From the NCBI GenBank assembly GCA_030435675.1, contig CM059624.1, positions 1,388,769 through 1,452,768 on the forward strand: a stretch of DNA of 64,000 bases, read 5' to 3'. Source of the DNA: Steinernema hermaphroditum. Taxonomy: Eukaryota; Nematoda; Chromadorea; Rhabditida; Steinernematidae. Position numbers and translations under genes: made by a program. Shown piece after piece: positions 10,811 through 18,500 of the stretch. The notes beneath the pieces are model-generated. The model was not told the DNA's origin and did not search any database. It saw nothing but the letters and a program-made list of their open reading frames with translations. Numbering within the stretch: position 1 is the first letter of the stretch; the number at the start of each line of letters is the position of its first letter.

Positions 10811-11065
10811 TGTGAACACAGGAACAGATGCTGAACTGAATCGCTATCCTGCTAATAAGATCCCCCAAATGGGGGCGGGGAATGCTCGGTCGGTGGCACA
10901 ATAATAGAACAAGGAAATGGGAAAGAAAGAAGACAACGGAAATAGTCGGTTCTATAATAAATGCATGCTAAAAGTGGGCTATGCCGACCTTTCACACATT
11001 CTATTTCTTTGACTAAATGACTTGAATTGTATTTGGAGCCTTAACTGTAACGAGTACCTTCAACA

Positions 11066-12044
11066 TCTCTTTGCGCAGAACACGGAAAAATACGAAATTG
11101 CCCATGAAAAAGCGTGAAAACAATAATTACCTGTTGCATGATACGGTGACTATGAAGTGCAGAAGCGGTTTGGATGCCCACAGGGCGCTGCTTACAGAGT
11201 TTGCATAGGGCCCTAGCGTACCGTACATTCCAAAAATGAAGTCAGAGAAAACCTGATGGAATCCTGCCCACACAAGCGGCTCACAAACTTGGATGAAAAT
11301 TCCTATTTCATGTCTTCGAATGTTGGTCATCGCCTAAAGTTAAGAATTTTGAACTTAAAAAAAACAACTTAAACATTGTTGTTAGCTATGATACTTTTGC
11401 ATAAACATATAAAGCTATGATGAGGTAGCAGATTGCCGATACACTTAGGCATACGCTGTAAACATAGAACCGCAGCTTGTTGATAATGACGAAATTTGAA
11501 GATGTACATGTGATTAAATGCGTGTGCATAGAAAAATCAGCGACGCTGAATTCAAACATACAGCTGTGCATGGCAAATGTCTGATATGTCATTGATCCTG
11601 CGGTGATTCCGTATGCAATCGAAAATAGTACCTGAAAAACGTACATTCAAGATTTGCGTTATACGCTGAGCTTTACTATATAATATAGTCCCCTGTTGAG
11701 AGGAGAGAGCCTTGTTACAATGACTACGAGCCTGTTCAAAGCCATTGGAATCAGTAGCTCTAGAAGCCAGGCCATCTAAACTAGCCAAAACGCTTATTAC
11801 TCTGTGCGTCGAAATCACCTTCAGAACGACATTTCCAAAATCGCAGGCGAGCAAACTCATCGATCCATATAGCAGAAACGGGAAGAGAAAGGTTACGTTG
11901 AATACAGTTTTGTGATGTTCAGTGGAATGTCCAGCTAGATCGCAACTGTTTCCGTTGAATGATTGTCCACAATATCAAAAGATTTGCCGGGAGAGATGTC
12001 ACAAACGGCAACAGATTTGCCAGCACCGATGTTAGGCGTAGCAT
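11066..12044 (-). pseudogene. decayed seven-TM receptor, paralog of the gene at 13689-14877
   Basis: Exon equivalents: 12044-11819, 11775-11677, 11631-11395, 11333-11131, plus an unspliceable exon 5 remnant near 11090-11066. Introns and phases match the intact paralog, but three lesions are visible. Exon 1 is 226 instead of 228 nt, and the 2-nt loss after SSWTF puts a TGA in frame. Exon 2 is 99 instead of 129 nt, shortening TM3. The acceptor of exon 5 has changed from TTTTCTTAG to TTTTTCCG, although the next bases (TGTTCTGCGCAAAGAG) still align with the intact exon. Conserved parts include ALNRLVVIV, LRFYVYSVCLSVSAICYLII and the KPLLHF end. Confidence 0.75.
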
Positions 12045-12281
12045 GGCAGATCAGACGAATGAATCCTTGCCGTCTCTCAGGCACTTGAGGCGTTTCTGTT
12101 TGCGTGTTGCTTGAGTATTTCAAATTTTCGTCGCTGTGCGTGAGCATTAAACAGACTTATAAATCGCAGTTTACCATTAATTTTGCCGTCAACTTAACAC
12201 ATATCTTATGTCGTATCTTTAGTTGGAAACACGTCATATTACTTTGATCATCTTAGCGGACCGGGTTGTATTGTTTTTTTT

Positions 12282-12560
12282 TTGGCGATCTCTCGTACCG
12301 ACATGGAGAAACGGTTGCAACCGTATGAGACAGAGGGACATATGTGCCGTATATTCATGTATGCGGTCAGGAAATCGGTTCAGCGCCTGAACCGACCGAT
12401 GAATTGGCTGGACAACCGGTTAAAAGGTGGATCGGTTGAACTGACCCGTAAGCCGTCAACCGGGTGACGGTTGGCACCAGCCGATCCATCAAGCATCAAT
12501 AGGATTGAATGAATGGCTTGCCGATCCGATCAATTCGTGTCCATCTCTGGCCATAACCGG
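12282..12560. repeat. CCGGTT-rich dispersed repeat
   Basis: A stretch dense in CCGGTT, CGGTTGA and CCGATC variants, containing GGTTGGCACCAGCCG (about 12469). The same 15-mer and the same style of degenerate repeat occur in the second intron of the receptor gene at 20508-21974 (about 20942). Probably relics of one transposon family; no coding function is supported here. Confidence 0.45.
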
Positions 12561-12918
12561 TCAAATCGTTTCATTATTTTTCACCAGCGGTATAGCCGTT
12601 TAATAGAGATGACTATTATTTTTATTAATTATTCCACGGGATTAAACGATATGACGTGGGGTTATGTGTAAGAAGCGGAAAACTAAAAACACGACATAAG
12701 ATCTGTGTTAAATATGGTAGACTGCGATTTATGAGTCTCACACAACTCTGTTCCGGCAAATCTTGCGATATTATCGCTAATAAACGCGGCTACATAGGGG
12801 ATACTTCAACTTTCTGCTTAATACTTCCCCTAAATGTTTGATCATTCTTTGTTTTAAAGTATATATTTATTCAGTAGTAGCTTTATGATACAGACAGCAA
12901 ACAAGAGAAATAGGAACT

Positions 12919-13224
12919 TCATCCGAAAATGCACTCAGGTATTCCTGTATCGGTGTTCATAATGAAGGAGCCTAAAATGCGTAATTCCTTTAGTAAAAGC
13001 AAACAAGCAAACATTGTCGCTTGACGGTCCCATGGCTGTTGCTATCCCCGGCAGGCAGAGCGAAGTAGGGACGAACCCCGGGTGCGGAAGAACGAGACAA
13101 GGAGCGAGCTGGAATTCCACCTAAACAGAGCATCCTCGTCATAGAACGCTAGCCAAAGGCACTCGCCACAACTGCTCAAAGAGATAAGAGCGAAAAGGAG
13201 TACAATAACACAGAGACGAACCAT
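12919..13224 (-). CDS. prepropeptide gene, cyclic amidated peptide, copy 3
   Basis: Three exons: 13224-13167, 13120-13013, 12971-12919; 72 aa. Signal peptide MVRLCVIVLLFALISLSSC, propeptide ending GTVKR, mature QCSFIMNTDTGIPECIFG, which differs from copy 1 at two residues. Intron 1 begins GCGAGT rather than GTGAGT, a GC-AG intron at the site where the other three copies have GT. GC-AG introns are spliceable, so the gene is probably functional, perhaps with weaker splicing. AATAAA follows in the 3' flank. It sits downstream, on the same strand, of the intact receptor gene. Confidence 0.8.
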
Positions 13225-13688
13225 TCTGAACACAGGATCAACTGCTGAACTGAATCGGTACAATGCTAATAAGAGGCCCCCGAATGGAGGCGGGGAATGG
13301 TCGCTCGGTGTCACAATAATAGAACAAGGAAGTGGGAAACAAAGGAGAGAAGTGAAATGGTCAGTTCTATAATAAATGCATTCTAAAAGTGGGCAGAACA
13401 TGGAAATCGGAAAATAGTTTGTTCTATAATAAATATCGGCTAAAATGGGTTATGTCGACCTTTCGCGCATTCCATTTCTTCGATTAGTGGACTTGAATTG
13501 TATTAGGAGCAACAGTGGTCTTGAGTTTGGGCAGTTTCCAGACATCTATTTATACAAAAGTGAGTAAATATGGCTGATCTTCGAGTACGGCATCTGAGTA
13601 ATACACCGAGATTCCATTAGTGTGTCAAGGCTTCGAAGTTCCGAAAAGACTAGTTTCGATTGAGCATATCGATCACAGAGATCCTAAC

Positions 13689-14877
13689 CTATGTCCGGTG
13701 TGGTTGGTGTCTCTGCCTTCGGTGCTGCAACGAATGTTCGGATTGGCGGTGCGGGTGGTCGGGCGGCTGTGAAGAGCTTGTGCAGGTGGACGAAACTACG
13801 GCGACCCTGCTGTTCGATACCTTCTTGGAGCAAGGGCCATTGTTGCGCCAACAACGATGACCAAGAACTGCTGGCAACCTCTTCAAAAGTTCCTTTCGAA
13901 GAACACTAAGAAAATTGAATTTCCTTCGCCACGTATTAGATAATCATCGTTACCTGTTGCAGAAAAAACTCAGCAAGAAATGAATAAAAGGTTTCACCGT
14001 CCATAGGGCATTGTTCACAGCATTTGTATAGATCCCTACGAGAGCATACATTGTGGGAGTATATGCAGACATTACGTGAAGAAATCCGAACCACAAAAAG
14101 GGCTCAGCGGCTTGTAGGAAGATTAGTATTTCTCGCTTGCGAACGTTGTTGATTTTCTTGTATAAAAATGCAGGTGAAATAGGTAAATCCATGGTTCTAC
14201 CTTTGCATAGATATACGCAGCGATGACAGCATAGCACACAGCGGATATGGTAAGGCACCCGAAATAGGAATAGAAGCGGATATCAGTGACAGTCTGCAAA
14301 GTGGGCGATGCACATTTGTTTATGTTTGTCTGAACCCAGAAGTAAGCGGTGTTAAATTGAAGCACACAATTGCGCATGGCCACGGCTTGCAGTGTGATGA
14401 ATCCCAAAGTCAAGCCGTATGCTCCAGCCGTTAGTGCCTGAAATACAAGGTATAGATAAATTCTTACCATGACCTCTACTACAATGTAGGCAGAACTTTT
14501 GTTTAACGACGAAATCCCATCAACAATCGACACAAGCCGATTGAAAGCTAATATAGTCGAGATGAGCTCTTCTGCCGTGGGAGTGACCGAATTAACCAGA
14601 AAGGCGACCTGCATTGACTTGTATTATTTTTAGAACTTGCATGACAAACCTTTAGGACGGCACTTCCAAAATCGCTGGCGACCAGAGTCATCGATCCGTA
14701 GATGATGAAAGAAGACATCCAAATCATGCTCAGCAATGTTTTGTGAAAGATAAACTGGAATGCCCAGCTGAATCGCAGCTTCTTGCATGTCATTATTGTC
14801 CATAATATCGAAAGGTTTGTTGGTATAGAGATCATTGGAAGCAATAGATTTGCCAGAGCTGTTGTTAAGCGCAACAT
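13689..14877 (-). CDS. seven-TM chemoreceptor-type GPCR interleaved with peptide genes
   Basis: Five exons: 14877-14650, 14608-14480, 14437-14201, 14156-13954, 13905-13689; 337 aa. Seven hydrophobic segments: TM1 LANLLLPMISIPTNLSILWT, TM3 ending LAFNRLVSIV, TM5 FYSYFGCLTISAVCYAVIAA, then KREILIFLQAAEPFLWFGF, and a TM7-like NNALWTVKPFIHFLLSFF. A basic Ser/Gln-rich tail of ~65 residues follows. The asparagine-arginine motif after TM3 places it with the nematode Srg/Srx-type receptors, family uncertain. The 42-nt intron 2 (14479-14438) is in frame without stop, so a read-through form is possible; the matching intron of the paralog is 45 nt with a stop. It lies between peptide copies 4 and 3 on the same strand. 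Confidence 0.75.
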
Positions 14878-15025
14878 AACACATTTGAGGAATGAATCGT
14901 TTCAGCTTCTCTGATGCTTGAGTTCCTTCTGATTGCGTGTTGCTCGGCTGTTTCGGCCGATGTGCGTGAACATAAAAATCTTCAATAAACAAAAAGTAAG
15001 CTGTAAAGTTATCCGACGCACTTAT

Positions 15026-15080
15026 GATGTAAAGGGTAAAGTTCTGGTAACTGGGGATGTAAAGGGTAAAGTTCTGGTAA
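15026..15080. repeat. 25-bp tandem repeat upstream of the receptor gene
   Basis: GATGTAAAGGGTAAAGTTCT plus GGTAA occurs at 15026-15050 and again, unchanged, at 15056-15080. It lies about 150-200 bases upstream of the receptor start codon (14877, minus strand). It may be a duplicated regulatory block or chance satellite growth. Confidence 0.6.
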
Positions 15081-15419
15081 AAAGTGGGTGACAAGACACC
15101 GTAGCCTACCGGCGGTGCACACGCGACAGGCCAAGCGGCCTTTCAGATGAACTCTGAAGCCAAGATGAAACTTTCAGATGAAATCTGGCGTAACACATGC
15201 TCACTGAATCGTGTTTATTCGAGCTTGAAATGATGCACATAGAAAGGCACACACGCCCACACACACGCAGACCAACGGCTCGCTTTGTACTAAGGGTATT
15301 TAGAGTGTTCTGCAGCACGAAAATGCGATTTTTTTTAACAATAAATGCATTTTTAGTGGAGCGCGATCAACAACTTTTGTTCAGCACGCAAAAGTACATA
15401 TACAGCGTTGATATCACTC

Positions 15420-15800
15420 GAAGTGGCCACCTCCAACACATTTCTTGACATTTCTCACAATGCATGCCCGGGTTTTCAGACTGATCTTGTCCCAGGCTCG
15501 CTCCACAGCTCTCTTCAGGGAGTCGATTGTAGCGTGACGTTTCCGGCTAGCCTTCCCCTCGAGAATGGGCCAAATTGCGCAAACAATCGGATTCAGATCC
15601 CGCGAGTTGGAGGGCCAGATGTCCTTGGTCCCATTGGTCCTCGCAGAAGGCCATCGTTGATTTCGATCCGTGGGCAGGCACCCAGCCGTACTGGAATGTT
15701 TCTCCGTTTCTATATAGGGAATTTAGTGAAGGAAATCAGTGATTGTCGCGCAAAAACTTGAAGTTACGGCTTGCGAAATCCTGGGGTATACCTTGAAGGC
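15420..15800 (-). mobile_element. mariner transposase relic
   Basis: Minus-strand reading across frames gives PAHGSKSTMAFCEDQW, then DIWPSNSRDLNPIVCAIWPI, LEGKASRKRHATIDSLKRAV and KKCVGGGHFE followed by a stop. These are the hallmarks of the mariner catalytic domain C-terminal half (APAH..., WPxxSxDLNPxD, final GGHFE). A frameshift near the FCEDQW block and the apparent loss of the third catalytic Asp (NPIV) show decay. It lies between peptide copy 4 and the receptor gene. Confidence 0.8.
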
Positions 15801-16038
15801 TGTCAGAAATACCGACTTGTTCGGATGGCGACCACAATTCGCATAGCTTTTTGATAAGTCTTCAATTTTGCTGAAGATGATCTGCCTTTGACAATGCCAC
15901 TTTTTCTTTGATTGGCCTATCGAAAAGGAATCACATCGGCGTTTATCACTTGGGCACCTTTATTGTTAATTTGGTCAAATTTATGCAAAGAGTGTGGGCA
16001 AATCTAGAAAAAACATTTCAACGCTTTGAACAAGAACT

Positions 16039-16347
16039 TCATCCAAAAATGCAGAAATATCCACTGTCCGGCATGACGTAAGGCGGACTACCTAAAAAAC
16101 AGTTGAATTTCATAGAATTCTGGAGCTTATCAAACATTGTCTTTTGAACATCCTACGGTAGCCTCCAGTGAGTGGTGCATCGTTCGTAGTGACAATGGGT
16201 GCAGAAGGAAGTGCCTGTTTCGGGGAACGAGCTGGAATTCCCCCTAAAGAAAGCCACTTCATCCTAGAAAGCTAGCCAAAGGCACTCACCAGAACTACTC
16301 AAAGCAATAAGGGCGAAAAGGAGAACAATAACAGAGAGACGAACCAT
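16039..16347 (-). CDS. prepropeptide gene, cyclic amidated peptide, copy 4 (divergent)
   Basis: Three exons: 16347-16290, 16243-16136, 16091-16039; 72 aa, exon lengths identical to the other copies although intron 2 is 44 nt. Signal peptide MVRLSVIVLLFALIALSSS, then GGIPARS as in copies 2-3, a rewritten propeptide ending RRMFKR, and mature QCSPPYVMPDSGYFCIFG. Only Gln1, Cys2, Gly11, Cys15 and the Ile-Phe-Gly end are invariant. Retention of cysteines, dibasic site and amidation Gly despite extensive change elsewhere is the best evidence that the spliced frame is the real one and under constraint. Confidence 0.8.
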
Positions 16348-16593
16348 TCTGAGCACAGGATCAGATGCTGAACTGAATCGGTATCCTGCTAATAAGAGGT
16401 CACAAATGGAGGCGGGGAATGCTCAGTCTGTGTCACAATAATAGAACAAGGAAATGTAAAACAAAAAAAAGACAAACGAAATAGTCGGTTCTATCATAAA
16501 TGTCGGCTAAAAGTGGGCTATGGCGACCTTTTGCACATTCCATTGCTTCGAGCTGAGTGGAATTCTATTTAGAGCAACAATACACGCCTGTAG

Positions 16594-16630
16594 ACGCCTT
16601 AACTCTGTGCCGTCAACATCTCTTTGAGAC
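16594..16630 (-). pseudogene. remnant of receptor exon 5 upstream of peptide copy 4
   Basis: The minus strand reads CTCAAAGAGATGTTGACGG followed by CACAGAGTTAAGG. It aligns with the exon 5 remnant of the decayed receptor (GCAAAGAGATGTTGAAGG...CGTTACAGTTAAGG at about 11085-11045). Nothing else of the receptor is present here. It indicates that copy 4 was also duplicated together with the tail of a receptor gene. Confidence 0.5.
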
Positions 16631-16894
16631 GTCTCCGTCGTCTCTGTTCGCACCATTCCTCACTAAAATCTCAACTGTCCGCAATGTATAAAGCGATGCC
16701 TGAGTGGATGGTTCGTGTTGGGTTGGATTTGCTCAAGACTCTGGAACCAAGTTAACACGCAGCCTTCGTAGGAACCTTTTAGCATTGCTCTCGAAGGGAA
16801 AGTCGATGCGCAAAGCGATGTCAGTTGCAAAACGCATCGGCCACCCTATTTATACCGTACATTTAACGAGCTACGAAAAGAGATAACGCCACCG

Positions 16895-17713
16895 ATGGAT
16901 ACGGTCCCCTTTCTCTTTGTCGAAGCAGTTGCCGCCGTCATCTCCGAATCCTCACTTAACGCTCTATGTTCGCACAAGAATGCTTACTGGTCGACCGTTG
17001 CAAAGAACGTTATCAAGAAAATAATCGAATTTGACCTTGATATAGGGGTACGTCGGAACGAGCCTGTATCTTTTGAGCGCAGAAACTACGCATCTCAAGA
17101 ATCTCGATCAGGAAGCAAATATCTTCGATGTGCGGCGCTTTCCATCAGATGCAACGAGAATGTCACGACTGCTGTACCGGTCGAAAAGGTCAAGAGATTC
17201 CTAAATGTTAGCCACGTCCAGATATTAAGATTGCACAAAGTTTCTATCTCCGATGACCTCTTTCCAAGCTCTTGGTCCTACTGCCTGAAGGAGCTTTACG
17301 TCTATAACTGCACAATCGTCAATTCCAGGTTCTCCAGTTGGTTGAAAGAGGTCTTAAAACGAAACTCTCTAAAATGCATCTGTATTGCGCGCAGTGAATG
17401 GGAATTGCCATACTTTACAGAATACGACATATATGTTGCGATTGTCGGAAGAAGCTGTGACATTGAAATTTGCTCGCATGGAAACACAGGCTTTCCCAAT
17501 GTGACAGTCAGTCTACTTAGGAGAGTTTTTGAGTTTTGGTTTTCGCGCAGATTGAGAAAGCGAGTCGAGTTTTACATTCCTGGAGGTTGTGGCGGTGAGT
17601 ACAAGAAACTTCACAGCGACATCTTCAAGGAAAGCCAACAAATAGTCCGTTTTTCAGAGAGTGTGACATGGAACATACTTGTGCCGTATATCACTTTCGA
17701 TTCAATATTTTAA
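16895..17713 (+). CDS. MDxVP-family protein, intronless, 272 aa
   Basis: Complete single-exon frame, MDTVPFLFVEAVAAVI to ...PYITFDSIF. It has the same N-terminus and the same leucine-rich middle (VKRFLNVSHVQILRLHKVSI; SSWLKEVLKRNSLKCICIAR) as the gene at 1-699. There is no signal peptide or TM helix, so it is likely cytosolic. A TATA-like TATTTATACC lies ~45 bases upstream and CAATAAATG ~25 bases after the stop. The combination of a hydrophobic N-terminal helix and LRR-like strands recalls F-box-associated substrate adaptors expanded in nematodes, but this is inference; no catalytic motif is visible. Confidence 0.7.
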   Translation: MDTVPFLFVEAVAAVISESSLNALCSHKNAYWSTVAKNVIKKIIEFDLDIGVRRNEPVSFERRNYASQESRSGSKYLRCAALSIRCNENVTTAVPVEKVKRFLNVSHVQILRLHKVSISDDLFPSSWSYCLKELYVYNCTIVNSRFSSWLKEVLKRNSLKCICIARSEWELPYFTEYDIYVAIVGRSCDIEICSHGNTGFPNVTVSLLRRVFEFWFSRRLRKRVEFYIPGGCGGEYKKLHSDIFKESQQIVRFSESVTWNILVPYITFDSIF

Positions 17714-17738
17714 TTACCAAATTGTCCAAGAAATAGTA

Positions 17739-18215
17739 TCAATAAATGCCTTGTATAGTATTGTTGTGTTGGGGTGGTCTTAAACGGAATTGCTTCTCTT
17801 GTTCTTGTTGTTTGAGGGCAAGGAGCTTGTCATATTGATCTTTGAGGTATTGAGTCCGAGTTTTGAGGGCTTCTTCGTTGATGCCTCCTTCTGAATCGCG
17901 AAGAAGGGTGTGAAAGGTTAGGTAGATGATACGTATTACCAAAGACCCGATTCCGAGACATATCCCTATCCCTATCCCTTGGACACCGTCCTATGCACCC
18001 CATGTGGAACCTTCGCTTTGCCCCCCCCCCCCATTAGGGGAAAGGATAGGAGAAAATGTGGGACTATCTGTTGTGTAGACTCCTTTCACCATTTTGAAGT
18101 TGAAAAGCGCTTCTTTGGAGCGTCACTTCTTTCTTTTTTTTCAGCTTCCTCGGCTTTCCGGTTCTCTTCAGCTTGGAGTTTATGCAAAGAGTAGCTGAGT
18201 CATAAGTCAAGCTCA
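17739..18215 (-). pseudogene. fragments of a Lys/Glu-rich coiled-coil protein (C-terminus)
   Basis: Two minus-strand pieces look coding. One, near 18195-18090, reads LHKLQAEENRKAEEAEKKER followed by SDAPKKRF. The other, 17886-17739, follows a CGATTCAG acceptor and reads GGINEEALKTRTQYLKDQYD then KLLALKQQEQEKQ and a stop. The YLKxQxDKLLALKxxE pattern resembles the C-terminal coiled coil of CFAP36-like (BART-domain) proteins, from memory and unverified. I could not join the pieces in frame (a TG|A stop forms), and a 13-base C run lies between them. Partial gene or relic. Confidence 0.35.
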
Positions 18216-18500
18216 TTATTTCTTGTTCCTTCATTGCTCCAATTCACATGACCACACATCGCACATTTGATGATTCGCCAATCGCAGCACAAGACTACAG
18301 AAAAGTCACAAATTTTCGTCAACACACATCAGCGACACGCTCTTTCGACGGCGGCCGCAGTGAAAGAACCGCCACTGCGCGTCGCTGTTCGCATCAAAGA
18401 ACGTTCCTTGAGTGCGTTATATAACGCGTAGTTCTCACATGCTTTCTTATTGATCACCTGAATCGATAGTGTGGCTACTCTCTCTTCTCCCTTTTCAGAG

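Larger units (their letters stand above)
9245..11065. repeat. large inverted repeat containing peptide genes 1 and 2
   Basis: Sequence from about 9245 to 9960 (upstream flank, gene and 3' flank of peptide gene 1) recurs in inverse orientation at about 10330-11065 around peptide gene 2. Shared blocks include AAGGTACTCGT near the outer ends, the promoter block, the exons, and the 3' flank AGGTTCCTATTTCTC...GAATAAAACAAT. The ~370-bp spacer is occupied by an RTE-type retrotransposon fragment. Confidence 0.7.

Noticed and set aside
9788..16039. CRISPR-like array or prokaryotic operon interpretation of the repeated units
   Set aside because: The repeats are whole spliced genes with introns, signal peptides and poly(A) signals, in a eukaryotic context.
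18020..18032. 13-base C run as a functional signal
   Set aside because: A simple homopolymer tract between coding-like fragments; more likely to affect sequencing accuracy than function.
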